A stretch of DNA of 34,948 bases from Aeromonas rivipollensis (lineage in GTDB: Bacteria; Pseudomonadota; Gammaproteobacteria; Enterobacterales; Aeromonadaceae). The stretch is from the NCBI RefSeq assembly GCF_010974825.1, contig NZ_JAAILA010000024.1, positions 1 to 34,948 on the forward strand, read 5' to 3'. Positions 1-8,839 of the stretch are shown here, one piece after another. Below the pieces are notes generated by a model. The model saw nothing but the letters and a program-made list of their open reading frames with translations. It had not been told where the DNA came from and made no database searches. The stretch's first letter is position 1; every line of letters starts with the position of its first letter. The position numbers and the translations under genes are program-made.

Positions 1-15
1 AACTGGGACAGCGCC

Positions 16-42
16 AAAAACAAAGCCCCTCGAAAGGGGCTT
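16..42 (-). terminator. rho-independent terminator of asnB
   Basis: The perfect 8-bp inverted repeat AAGCCCCT/AGGGGCTT with loop CGAA (23-42) lies just past the asnB stop codon. Read on the minus strand it is followed by a T-rich run (from the A-rich 16-22), the form of an intrinsic terminator. Confidence 0.85.
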
Positions 43-76
43 GGTTATCTCGCAGTGAAACTGTCCGCTGGGATTA

Positions 77-1741
77 TCAGTAACTCTGCTGGTGGACGTC
101 CATCACGGCGCGACCGGACGGGTCGGCCATCTCCTTGAACTTGGCATCCCATTCCAGCGCGGTGGGCGTGGAGCAGGCAACCGACTTGCCATAGGGCACT
201 GTGCGGGCGGCGGACTCCAGCGGGAAGTGCTCGTCGAAGATGGCGCGGTAGAAATAGGCCTCCTTGGTGAGCGGAGTGTTGATGGGGAAGCGGAATGCGG
301 CCGCCTCGAACATCTGATCCGTCACTTCGGTCTCGACCATGGCTTTCAGGCTGTCAATCCAGGAGTAGCCCACGCCGTCGGAGAACTGCTCCTTCTGACG
401 CCATGCCACTTCGTGGGGCAGCAGCTCCTCGAAGGCTTCCCGTAGAATGTGCTTCTCGATCTTGCCGTTGCCGCACATCTTGTCGGCAGGCTGCAGCCGC
501 ATCGCCACATCCATGAACTCCTTGTCGAGGAAGGGCACGCGACCCTCCACGCCCCAGGCGGCCATGGACTTGTTGGCCCGCAGGCAGTCATACAGGTGCA
601 GGGAGGCCAGCTTGCGCACGTTCTCCTCGTGGAACTCGCGGGCATTCGGCGCCTTGTGGAAGTAGAGGTAGCCGCCGAACAGCTCATCCGAGCCCTCGCC
701 GGATAGCACCATCTTGATGCCCATCGCCTTGATGTAACGGGCCATCAGGTACATGGGGGTGGAGGCGCGGATGGTAGTGACGTCATAGGTCTCGAGGTGA
801 TAGATGACGTCCCGCAGGGCATCCAGCCCCTCCTGCACTGTGAAGTGGATCTGGTGGTGGATGGTGCCGAGGTGATCGGCCACCTTGCGGGCGGCGGCGA
901 GATCCGGTGAGCCTTCCAGGCCGACTGCGAAGGAGTGCAGCTGGGGCCACCAGGCTTCGCTCTTGCCATCGTCCTCCACCCGGCGGGCGGCATAGATCTT
1001 GGTGATGGCGGAGATGACGGAGGAATCCAGCCCGCCGGAGAGCAACACGCCATAGGGCACGTCGCACATCAGCTGGCGTTTGACAGCCGCTTCCAGCGCG
1101 GCTTTCAGCTCGGCCTTGTCGCTGACGTTGTGCTCGACCGCACCGTACTCCATCCAGTCCCGCTTGTACCACTGCTTGAGTTCGCCATCCTTGCTCCAGA
1201 GGTAATGTCCGGGCGGGAAGGTTTCGACGCTCTTGCACACCGGCACCAGAGCTTTCATCTCGGAGGCGACATAGAAGTTGCCGTGCTCGTCGCGGCCGGT
1301 ATAGAGGGGGATGATCCCCATGTGGTCACGACCAATCAGGTAGGCATCCTGCTCGGCGTCATAGAGGATGAAGGCGAAGATGCCGTTGAGATCGTCCAGG
1401 AAGGCGGGGCCCTTCTCCTTGTAGAGGGCCAGCAGCACCTCGCAGTCGGAGTGGGTCTGGAACTTGAAGTCGACCTTGAGGTGCTTCTCGAGTTCCTTGT
1501 GGTTGTAGATCTCGCCGTTGACGGCCAATACGTGAGTGCGCTCGGGGTTGTAGAGCGGTTGGGCGCCATTGCCCGGATCGACGATGGCCAGGCGCTCGTG
1601 CACCAGAATGGCCTTGTCGGAGCTGTAGACGCCGGACCAGTCAGGCCCGCGGTGACGCAGTCGCTTGGACATCTCCAGGGCCGATTTGCGCAAGGCAGCG
1701 GAGTCGGTCTTGATGTCCAGAATGCCGAAAATAGAACACAT
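77..1741 (-). CDS. asnB: asparagine synthetase B, glutamine-hydrolysing
   Basis: Cytosolic enzyme that makes asparagine from aspartate, ATP and glutamine. The 554-residue product has the length of E. coli AsnB. The N-terminal class II glutaminase domain starts with Met-Cys2, the nucleophile exposed after Met removal, followed by Arg50, the NGE motif at 75-77 and Asp99. The C-terminal synthetase domain carries the pyrophosphate loop SGGLDSS at 235-241. The start is fixed by the obligatory Cys2 and by an AGAGGA ribosome site about 8 bases upstream. The gene stands alone: its own terminator lies at 16-42 and a 190-bp gap separates it from the cupin gene, which points the same way. The family and the reaction are certain; regulation is not visible beyond a pair of short repeats in the upstream gap. 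Confidence 0.97.
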   Translation of the reverse strand: MCSIFGILDIKTDSAALRKSALEMSKRLRHRGPDWSGVYSSDKAILVHERLAIVDPGNGAQPLYNPERTHVLAVNGEIYNHKELEKHLKVDFKFQTHSDCEVLLALYKEKGPAFLDDLNGIFAFILYDAEQDAYLIGRDHMGIIPLYTGRDEHGNFYVASEMKALVPVCKSVETFPPGHYLWSKDGELKQWYKRDWMEYGAVEHNVSDKAELKAALEAAVKRQLMCDVPYGVLLSGGLDSSVISAITKIYAARRVEDDGKSEAWWPQLHSFAVGLEGSPDLAAARKVADHLGTIHHQIHFTVQEGLDALRDVIYHLETYDVTTIRASTPMYLMARYIKAMGIKMVLSGEGSDELFGGYLYFHKAPNAREFHEENVRKLASLHLYDCLRANKSMAAWGVEGRVPFLDKEFMDVAMRLQPADKMCGNGKIEKHILREAFEELLPHEVAWRQKEQFSDGVGYSWIDSLKAMVETEVTDQMFEAAAFRFPINTPLTKEAYFYRAIFDEHFPLESAARTVPYGKSVACSTPTALEWDAKFKEMADPSGRAVMDVHQQSY

Positions 1742-1933
1742 TGGCGGTAATCCTCTTGATTTTTATATGAGCCCCCCACGTTTGGGCTCGAAATTCCATT
1801 TACATTCCTCGCCAATCACAATGCCTAGCGGAAAACCCTTTTGCAAGCGGGAAAACCGCAGAAAATCATGCCGCCAACGTCAAGTCGGCGGGTGAGAATG
1901 GTGTCAATAAAGGGCGGGTGCTTGACGTGCGCG

Positions 1934-2302
1934 TCAGGTCGCGGCGGGTTCGAAGATCACATAGAGCTTGCGGCAGGCCACCAGGGTCTCCCACTCGCCG
2001 ACGAAGCCCGCGGGTATGACGAACTGATCCCCTGGCTTGAGGTGCAACTGGCCCCCCTGGCCGTCGTGGATCCGCGCCTCGCCCTCCAGCAACTGGCAGT
2101 ATTCGTGCTCTGTGTAGTGCACAGCCCAGCGCCCCGGCTCGCAGGCCCAGAAGCCTACGTGAAACTGCTGGCTGGGGTCCGAGTAGTGGTTCCAGAGGGT
2201 CTGGCTCGGGTTGCCGGCCCGGATCCGCTCGGGGGCGGGCATCAGCGGGGTGGGGGAGACGGGGTGCTGGTCCAGCAGGATCCAGTTGTTCAGGCTCTTC
2301 AT
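1934..2302 (-). CDS. small cupin-domain protein (Cupin_3/DUF861-like)
   Basis: The product is a 122-residue single-domain cupin. The core reads from EYCQLLEGEARI (about 68-79) through LKPGDQFVIPAGFVGEWE (about 87-104), which is the pattern of the Cupin_3 group (DUF861, ethanolamine EutQ-like) with a conserved Trp-Glu near the end. No signal peptide is visible, so it should be cytosolic. I chose the ATG at 2302 because AAGGA lies 6 bases upstream; a longer open frame continues upstream but overlaps nagD in another frame and has no support. It is separated from nagD by about 116 bp, and that gap holds an inverted repeat (2351-2378) that could control it. Substrate unknown; members of this group are often enzymes or sensors of small polar molecules. 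Confidence 0.85.
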   Translation of the reverse strand: MKSLNNWILLDQHPVSPTPLMPAPERIRAGNPSQTLWNHYSDPSQQFHVGFWACEPGRWAVHYTEHEYCQLLEGEARIHDGQGGQLHLKPGDQFVIPAGFVGEWETLVACRKLYVIFEPAAT

Positions 2303-2350
2303 GGTGCGTCCTTGGGGTGGCGAGGGGAGCGTCCTGCTCCCGTTTAGTTT

Positions 2351-2378
2351 GTTTAACAATGTTGCGCTTACGTTAAAC
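2351..2378. promoter_or_regulatory. inverted repeat GTTTAAC-N14-GTTAAAC upstream of the cupin gene
   Basis: Two perfect 7-bp inverted half-sites (2351-2357 and 2372-2378), 21 bp centre to centre (two helical turns), lie about 50-75 bp upstream of the cupin start in an AT-rich pocket. This is the spacing of a dimeric repressor or activator site. No regulator is recognised. Confidence 0.4.
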
Positions 2379-2418
2379 GATGTGTGCCACCTTGCCAAGG
2401 GGGAGCCGATGAGGGGGA

Positions 2419-3168
2419 TCAGACGATATCGATGTCGACCACGGAGTCGAAGATGTGATTCGGTCTGAACGGCATGCGGTCTATGTCCGCCACCTTGCTC
2501 ACCCCGGAGAGTACCAGCACCGTCTCGAGGCCGGCCTGGAAGCCCGCCAGTATGTCGGTGCGCAGGTTGTCGCCGATGATGATGGTGTCGTCGGAGTGGG
2601 CCTCCATCCGGTTGAGCGCCGCGCGAATGATCCAGGCACTCGGCTTGCCCACGTAAAACGGCTTCTTGCCGGTCATCCGTTCGATGGGGGCACAGAGGGC
2701 GCCGCAGGCCGGGTGCATCATGGGGCCGTGGGTGTCGGGGTTGGTGGCGATGAAGCGGGCCCCCTGATCCACGAACTTGGCCCCCAGCTGCATCATGGTC
2801 CAGTTGTAGTTGCGAGTCTCCCCTACCACCACGAAGTCGGGGTCTATGTCGGTGATGGTGAAGCCGGCCTTGTAGAGCTCGTGGGTCAGGGCCCCTTCGC
2901 CTATCACATAGGCCTTCTTGCCATCCTGGCGCTTGAGAAAATCGGCGGTGCCCATGGCGGAGGTATAGAAGCACTCCTCCGGCACCTCGATCCCGGCGGA
3001 GCGGAAGCGGTTTTGCAGATCTTTCTGGGTCTGGGCCGGGTAGTTGGTGAGGAACAGGAGCTTGCTGCCCTGCTCCAGCAGGCGGTGAACGAAACGGTCG
3101 GCGCCGGGCACCAGATCGTTGTTGTGCAGTATGACGCCGTCGATGTCACAGATGACGCTTTTCTTCAT
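2419..3168 (-). CDS. nagD: ribonucleotide monophosphatase NagD (HAD-IIA)
   Basis: Cytosolic HAD-superfamily phosphatase that dephosphorylates nucleoside monophosphates, UMP and GMP in the E. coli protein. The product is 249 residues, against 250 in E. coli NagD, and matches it along the whole length. HAD motif I is DIDG at 8-11 (Asp nucleophile 8, acid/base Asp10). Motif II is LTNYPAQT with Thr41. The motif III lysine is in GKPSAW (Lys175), and motif IV is GDNLRTD at 199-205. I chose the ATG at 3168 because AAGGAG lies 5 bases upstream; 16 further in-frame residues upstream are not NagD-like. Unlike in E. coli it is not beside nagA, nagB or nagC, so its job here is more likely general nucleotide overflow than N-acetylglucosamine use. 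Confidence 0.95.
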   Translation of the reverse strand: MKKSVICDIDGVILHNNDLVPGADRFVHRLLEQGSKLLFLTNYPAQTQKDLQNRFRSAGIEVPEECFYTSAMGTADFLKRQDGKKAYVIGEGALTHELYKAGFTITDIDPDFVVVGETRNYNWTMMQLGAKFVDQGARFIATNPDTHGPMMHPACGALCAPIERMTGKKPFYVGKPSAWIIRAALNRMEAHSDDTIIIGDNLRTDILAGFQAGLETVLVLSGVSKVADIDRMPFRPNHIFDSVVDIDIV

Positions 3169-3241
3169 GGAAACTCCTTGTAGGGGGAGGTGGTTGCCAA
3201 CCTCGAATGTCGTCAATCACTTATGGCTTTTTTGTGCCGCC

Positions 3242-3247
3242 ATTATA
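3242..3247 (-). promoter_or_regulatory. possible -10 element of nagD
   Basis: TATAAT on the minus strand, about 75 bp upstream of the nagD start, in the gap to the divergent deaminase gene. No convincing -35 hexamer lies 16-18 bp further upstream, so this is tentative. Confidence 0.3.
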
Positions 3248-3248
3248 A

Positions 3249-4388
<1,140 letters not shown>

Positions 4389-4409
4389 GCACCGGAGGTG
4401 CAAATAGCG

Positions 4410-4435
4410 CGCGCCCGCCGATGAGGGCGGGCGCG
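4410..4435. terminator. GC-rich hairpin between convergent genes
   Basis: A 10-bp perfect stem (CGCGCCCGCC, 4410-4419, with 4426-4435) with a 6-base loop sits between the convergent deaminase and oxidoreductase genes. There is no strong T run on either side; a short TATTT follows on the minus strand. It may terminate both transcripts weakly. Confidence 0.5.
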
Positions 4436-4458
4436 TGGGACTATGCCGGTTGCCAGTC

Positions 4459-5580
4459 TCAGGCAGGCTGGGACGCTGTCTCGGCCTGATAGACGGGGTA
4501 GTCGATGAGCCCCTGCTCGCCGCCGCCAAACAGGGTGGCGGGATCATGGGGGGCAAAGGGATAGCCGTGACGCAGCCGGTTCGGCAGATCCGGGTTCGCC
4601 ACGAAGGGGCGACCGAAGCCAATCAAGTCGGCCCAGCCCGCCTGCAGCGCGGCTCTGGCACGCTCACCGTCATATTTTCCCGCATAGATGAGGGTATTGG
4701 GGAAAGCATCCCGCAGCCCCTGCTTGAAGCCCTCCGCCATCAATGGGGCATCGTCCCAGTCCGCCTCGGCGATATGCAGATAGACGATGCCTATTTCCCC
4801 CAGCAGCTTCGCAGCAGCCAGATAGGTCTCCTGCGGCTTCGCATCCACGGTACCGTTGAGGGTGGTCAGCGGCGCGAGACGCACCCCGACCCGGTCAGGC
4901 CCGATCTCGTCACTGACCGCTTGTGTCACCTCTTTCAGGAAGCGCAGCCGGTTCTCCAGGGAGCCGCCGTAGTTGTCGGTGCGGGCGTTGGATTCGGAGT
5001 CGAGGAACTGGTTGATGAGGTAGCCGTTGGCGGCGTGCAGCTCTATGCCGTCAAAGCCGGCCTCCATGGCATTGCGGGCGGCCTGGCGGAACTGGCTCAC
5101 CACGGCGTCTATGTCGGCCTGGGTCATGGCACGGGGAGTGACTGTCTCCACAAAACCGGGGGCGTCGCTGCCGTTGTCGACAAACACCTTCACCCCTTGC
5201 GCCTTGATGGCCGATGAGGAGATGGGCTGGGCGCCGCCTATGTTGTCCGGGTGGGTGACCCGGCCCACGTGCCAGAGCTGGGCAAACATGATGCCCCCCT
5301 TGGCGTGCACCGCGTCGGTCACCCCCTTCCAGCCAGCCACCTGCTCGGCGCTGTGGATGCCCGGGGTCCAGGCATAGCCCTTGCCAAGGGGATCTATCTG
5401 GGTGCCCTCGCCTATGATGAGGCCAGCACCCGCGCGCTGGGCGTAATAGGTGGCCATCATGGCGTTGGCCACGTCACCGGGCTGGCTGGCGCGGGAGCGG
5501 GTCATGGGCGGCATGACGATGCGGTTGGAGAGGTGCAACTGGCCGAGGCGAAGGGGGCAGAACAGGGGATCGTGGTTCAT
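4459..5580 (-). CDS. NADH:flavin oxidoreductase, Old Yellow Enzyme family (NemA-like)
   Basis: FMN-dependent ene-reductase of 373 residues that reduces activated C=C bonds and electrophiles such as N-ethylmaleimide or nitrate esters. The fold is a TIM barrel beginning with LFCPLRLGQLHLSNRIVMPP and MTRSRA, typical of the class I bacterial OYEs. The substrate-binding pair is in HAANGY (His182, Asn185, with Tyr187). QLWHVGR lies near 101-107, and the FMN phosphate-binding end reads GFGRPFVANP near the C-terminus. The start at 5580 has a GAGG ribosome site. It closely resembles E. coli NemA, but there is no nemR repressor or gloA beside it here, so I do not assign the symbol. It appears to be a single-gene unit, ending in a convergent hairpin. 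Confidence 0.9.
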   Translation of the reverse strand: MNHDPLFCPLRLGQLHLSNRIVMPPMTRSRASQPGDVANAMMATYYAQRAGAGLIIGEGTQIDPLGKGYAWTPGIHSAEQVAGWKGVTDAVHAKGGIMFAQLWHVGRVTHPDNIGGAQPISSSAIKAQGVKVFVDNGSDAPGFVETVTPRAMTQADIDAVVSQFRQAARNAMEAGFDGIELHAANGYLINQFLDSESNARTDNYGGSLENRLRFLKEVTQAVSDEIGPDRVGVRLAPLTTLNGTVDAKPQETYLAAAKLLGEIGIVYLHIAEADWDDAPLMAEGFKQGLRDAFPNTLIYAGKYDGERARAALQAGWADLIGFGRPFVANPDLPNRLRHGYPFAPHDPATLFGGGEQGLIDYPVYQAETASQPA

Positions 5581-5695
5581 GGTGAATTCCTCGTGTTGGG
5601 ATGGAGCAGACTCTAGAGGGGATTGTCATTGTGAAAAAGAGGGGTAATTGCAGAAGAGAATTGCCATTGGCACAGCAATGGGCCCGAGGCCATGA

Positions 5696-5721
5696 AAAAG
5701 AGGGCCTTTTGGCCCTCTTTT
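5696..5721 (-). terminator. rho-independent terminator of the TerC-family gene
   Basis: A perfect 11-bp inverted repeat AAAAGAGGGCC/GGCCCTCTTTT with a TTTT loop, directly downstream of the TerC-family stop codon. T runs on both sides make it potentially bidirectional. Confidence 0.88.
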
Positions 5722-5736
5722 CAGTGTCGCGGCAGA

Positions 5737-7287
5737 TCAGGCGGCGCTGGCGCCTATCGGGGTGACCCGCACCCGCTCTATCCGGCGCTCGCTCACCGCC
5801 AGCACCTCGAAGCAGAGCTGACCCAGACGCAGTTGCTGGCCACAGGTGGGCAGGCTGCCGAAGTGGGAGAGCAGCATGCCCGCGAGGGTCACGTACTCAT
5901 CGCTCTCGCTCACCAGGCCGTCATGGCCCAGGGTCTGCTCTATCTGGTGGATGTTGGTGCTGCCGTTGATGAGCCAGCTCTCACCCTCCTGGACTATGTC
6001 CGGGGTCTCATCCTCATCCGGCAGCTCGCCGACTATGGCCTCCAGCAGATCGTGGTTGGTGACCAGCCCCTGGATGATGCCGAACTCGTCCGCCACCAGA
6101 ATGAGGCTGCCCCTGGCCTTGCGCAGCTCCGCCAGCAGCCGGATCACGTTGATGGTCTGGGGCACTATGATGGGGTCGTTCTGCTTGGCGAGCTCGGCCA
6201 GGGACTGCCCCTCGTTGAGGGCAAACAGCAGATCCCGCGCCTTCACCACGCCGATGATCTCGTCCAGCTCCCCGTCGCAGACCGGGAACAGGCTGTGGGG
6301 GGCCCGCTGTAGCAGGGCCCGGATCTCGTCCGGGGAGTCATTGACGTCGATCCACTCCATCTCGGCACGGGGTGTCATTATGGTGCGGATGGAGCGTTCG
6401 GCGAGCGACAGTACCCCGGTCACCATGTAGCGCTCCTCTTCCCCGAAGCTGATGGGGCGGGGGGCATCCTGCTCCTCTTCCTCATCCTGCTGCGGGTGCT
6501 GGTTGGCCCGGCTGCCCCCCATCAGTTTGAAGATGGCGGCCGTGGTGCGCTCGCGCAGGGGCTGCCTGGATTCGTGGCGCTGGGCACTGCGCTGGGCGAG
6601 CTGGTTGAAGAACTCGATGAGCACGGAGAAGCCGATGGCCGCATAGAGATAGCCCTTGGGAATGTGGAAGCCGAAGCCCTCCGCCACCAGGCTGAAGCCT
6701 ATCATCAGCAGGAAGCTCAGGCAGAGCACCACCACTGTGGGATGGGCGTTGACGAAGCGGGTCAGGGGCTTGGAGGCGATCACCATCACCACCATGGCGA
6801 TGGTCACGGCCGCCATCATGACGCCCAGGTGTTCCACCATGCCGACGGCTGTGATGATGGAGTCCAGGGAGAAGACGGCATCCAGCACCAGGATCTGGGC
6901 GATCACCACCCCGAATCCGGCATAGACACCGGCCGGGCCCTGCTCCTCCGGCTTGGCCTCCAGCCGCTCATGCAGCTCTGAGGTGGCCTTGAACAGCAGG
7001 AAGAGGCCGCCGCCCATCAGGATGAGATCCCGACCCGAGAAGGGGTGATCCCAGATGTGCAGTATGGGGGTCGTGAGAGTCACGAGCCAGGACATCACGC
7101 TCAGCAGGGCGAGGCGCATGATCAGGGCCAGTGAGAGGCCGATGAGTCGGGCCTTGTCCCGCTGGGCGGGGGGCAGCTTCTTCACCAGGATGGCGATGAA
7201 GACCAGGTTGTCTATCCCGAGCACTATCTCGAGGATGATCAGGGTGAACAGACCGACCCAGATAGACGGGTCCAGCAAGAATTCCAT
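5737..7287 (-). CDS. YoaE-like inner-membrane protein: TerC, CBS pair, CorC/HlyC C-terminal domain
   Basis: Inner-membrane protein of 516 residues, the length of the E. coli YoaE/YegH group. Residues 1 to about 230 are a TerC domain with about seven hydrophobic segments and the acidic membrane motif GIDNLVF near the N-terminus; a second acidic motif, DAVFSLDSI, lies near 135-145. A charged linker rich in E, D and Q follows. Two CBS domains occupy about 300-420 (MTPRAEMEW, then VADEFG). A CorC/HlyC domain ends the protein (about 430-510, [14 protein letters not shown]). TerC proteins are linked to metal-ion (Mn2+) export or to metalation of secreted proteins; the substrate here is not known. 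A GAGG site lies 8 bases before the start. It is a single gene with its own terminator and a long gene-free upstream region. Confidence 0.9.
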   Translation of the reverse strand: MEFLLDPSIWVGLFTLIILEIVLGIDNLVFIAILVKKLPPAQRDKARLIGLSLALIMRLALLSVMSWLVTLTTPILHIWDHPFSGRDLILMGGGLFLLFKATSELHERLEAKPEEQGPAGVYAGFGVVIAQILVLDAVFSLDSIITAVGMVEHLGVMMAAVTIAMVVMVIASKPLTRFVNAHPTVVVLCLSFLLMIGFSLVAEGFGFHIPKGYLYAAIGFSVLIEFFNQLAQRSAQRHESRQPLRERTTAAIFKLMGGSRANQHPQQDEEEEQDAPRPISFGEEERYMVTGVLSLAERSIRTIMTPRAEMEWIDVNDSPDEIRALLQRAPHSLFPVCDGELDEIIGVVKARDLLFALNEGQSLAELAKQNDPIIVPQTINVIRLLAELRKARGSLILVADEFGIIQGLVTNHDLLEAIVGELPDEDETPDIVQEGESWLINGSTNIHQIEQTLGHDGLVSESDEYVTLAGMLLSHFGSLPTCGQQLRLGQLCFEVLAVSERRIERVRVTPIGASAA

Positions 7288-7793
7288 TAGGATGACCTCA
7301 ATAAAAACAGACGCAGTGGATGTCGGTCACGGCAAGGGGCCGTGGCAGGGCAAGGCTCGGGTGTTTTCAGAGGCGCTGGTTGAGCAGGTACAGATAGGTT
7401 TTGATGGGGAAAAACGAAGGGCTACTTCGGGGGTTGTCCATGATGGGCAATAAAACCTCGGGTCAAAAGTGAGCCCTGATGATAACGGCTATCGCCGATT
7501 TGGCAAGCACCGGGCGCACTAGTGGTGGCGGGCCATCGGGTCTAGGGGGGCGCCTGCGCTGCTGGGTCGGCCCATGGAAGGTCTCTCGCCATATGGATGA
7601 GGACAAGCATAAGACGCAGGCTCTGTATATATCCGCGCCTGGCCAAAGTGTAACAACCTATTTCAGGTACCTGTCATTTGGTGCTTGTTTTAATAAATGT
7701 CAGCTCATTTGGTTATATAAGGGGCGCGAACAGGTAGCGGCTGTTTTTGGGGGCGGCGCAGGAGGAGGTTATTTGAAGGGAGGCTGATGCCTA

Positions 7794-7864
7794 AATATAA
7801 AGATTCGAATCGGAAGACAGGGGCGTTGGCGTCTCAATATAAAGAGTTTTACATGAAGACAGGG
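7794..7864. repeat. imperfect 42-bp tandem duplication
   Basis: AATATAAAGA occurs at 7794-7803 and 7836-7845, and GAAGACAGGG at 7813-7822 and 7855-7864, both pairs exactly 42 bp apart. The bases between the blocks have diverged. The second copy runs into the terminator hairpin of the adjacent gene. Confidence 0.6.
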
Positions 7865-7882
7865 AGGCATTGCCTCCCTGTC
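7858..7882 (-). terminator. terminator hairpin of the exported-protein gene
   Basis: An 11-bp perfect stem (GACAGGGAGGC, 7858-7868, with 7872-7882) and an ATT loop, about 50 bp past the stop codon of the minus-strand gene. A T-rich but interrupted stretch follows on that strand. Confidence 0.7.
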
Positions 7883-7933
7883 GGTCAATCCCGTCATGTC
7901 ACGGGGATCTCATATTAAGCGGTGCGAAACCCC

Positions 7934-8458
7934 TCATTGGCCCGTGTAGGCGGCGCCCTGAACATTGCCCTTCTTGTCACTGAGGCAGGACCAGGGAGCA
8001 TCGGCACCCGGCACCTTGATGGTGACGCCGACCCCGGCTTCGGAGTCCATCACGTCAGTCACCTGAAGCTGAGCCTGGGGCACGTTCGTCTTCTCGGAGA
8101 CCGCCTTCAGACAGGCTTTCTCCGCAGGGCTGGCAGGGCTGGCAGGGCTTGCCGAGGCCGCAGGCGCTGCTGACGTGGCTGCGGGCTGGCAGACACCCGA
8201 ACCTTGTTTGCTGTTGTAGGAGACATCGTACTGGCCCCCGGTGTTGCTGATGGAGAGGGTGACACCCGCGCCTTTGGCCTCATAGAAGTTGTCGTTGAAC
8301 TTCTTGAGCTTGGCCTCCTTGCCATTGATATAGACGGGGCCACCCTCATCGCTGTGCATCTGGATCTTACCCGGGCACTCGTAATTAAGCTGGGGAAGGG
8401 CAGCACTGGCCGTGCCCGCCATGGTCAATGCGAATACTGTGATCAACACCTTTTTCAT
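7934..8458 (-). CDS. exported protein of unknown function with Ala/Ser/Pro linker
   Basis: I do not recognise a named family. The product has 174 residues and starts with a clear Sec signal peptide (MKKVLITVFALTMAGTASA, cleavage likely after residue 19), so it should be periplasmic or secreted; there is no lipobox. The N-terminal part (about 20-90) has two Cys and is beta-rich in pattern (YINGKEAKL, VTLSISN). A low-complexity linker of Ala, Ser and Pro (about 93-110) includes three PASP-type units encoded by a 9-bp tandem repeat. The C-terminal part (about 112-174) has Cys residues in KACLKAV and APWSCL, a layout seen in small exported proteobacterial domains of unknown role; these two Cys may form a disulfide. 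A start-proximal AAGG site supports the start. It is monocistronic, with its own promoter-like region and terminator. Confidence 0.8.
   Translation of the reverse strand: MKKVLITVFALTMAGTASAALPQLNYECPGKIQMHSDEGGPVYINGKEAKLKKFNDNFYEAKGAGVTLSISNTGGQYDVSYNSKQGSGVCQPAATSAAPAASASPASPASPAEKACLKAVSEKTNVPQAQLQVTDVMDSEAGVGVTIKVPGADAPWSCLSDKKGNVQGAAYTGQ
8123..8149. repeat. 9-bp tandem repeat within the exported-protein gene
   Basis: Three near-identical units of GGCAGGGCT encode the PASP linker units. Such slippage-prone repeats can change the linker length in 3-residue steps without shifting the frame. Confidence 0.7.
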
Positions 8459-8839
8459 GGGACTTACCTTAACTGTTTAACAAAGTGGAATAAGTGTATT
8501 TGTTTTTATTGTTCGGTGGATAACAACATCACTGTATTTCGGCGCGCAGTCTGCCGTTTGTCCTTGGCGAAAATAAATAGCTGGCCTACTTAATTTTAGC
8601 AACGAAATTTTCGTAACTTTTTGTGCTGCTGAAAATGGTTATTGATTCAAGGGACTCGACAAACGGTTTTCCCTGTCAATGGTTTAAAGATTAAAAAAAA
8701 CAGAGCAATAACGGGCAGGAGAGGGGCGGCGAGAGTGACGTAGGAGAAAGTAGCTGGCGGGTTGCCGGAGGCCCTGTTTGGGACATTTGTCACGCGGGGC
8801 GACGGGGCCCCGCGTTGCATCAGGATAGCAAGCGCCGGA
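8459..8839. other. AT-rich gene-free region with a possible promoter
   Basis: No gene is supported in these 381 bp. Bases 8460-8720 are markedly AT-rich compared with the neighbours. They hold a candidate minus-strand promoter for the exported-protein gene and an odd 13-bp palindrome ACGAAA-T-TTTCGT (8602-8614). At 8792-8815 an 8-bp GC-rich stem (ACGCGGGG/CCCCGCGT) lies just past the end of the cation-efflux gene and may end its transcript, although no T run follows. Confidence 0.5.
8574..8602 (-). promoter_or_regulatory. candidate sigma-70 promoter of the exported-protein gene
   Basis: On the minus strand TTGCTA (-35, 8597-8602) is followed after 17 bp by TATTTA (-10, 8574-8579), about 115 bp before the start codon. 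The -10 is poor, so this is a tentative call. Confidence 0.35.

Larger units (their letters stand above)
7288..7933. other. long gene-free region upstream of the TerC-family gene
   Basis: I find no convincing protein gene in these 646 bp. On the minus strand a weak promoter is possible (TTGTTA at 7651-7656 and TATATA at 7626-7631, 19-bp spacer), which would give the TerC gene a leader of about 330 nt. That leader would contain a 24-codon open frame (7366-7440) and a 5-bp hairpin followed by five Ts (about 7410-7430). The right part holds a 42-bp imperfect duplication (7794-7864) and the terminator of the next gene. Plus-strand open frames here look like chance. Confidence 0.5.

Noticed and set aside
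7288..7500. yybP-ykoY manganese riboswitch before the TerC-family gene
   Set aside because: Fragments such as GAAGTAGCC and CCGACATCC on the minus strand recall the conserved loops, but they are about 150 nt apart and the flanking stems and the exact GGGGAGUAG and CGACAUAC motifs are missing.
7479..7787. 102-codon plus-strand open frame
   Set aside because: It has low-complexity composition, no ribosome site, and runs through promoter-like sequence; no family resemblance.
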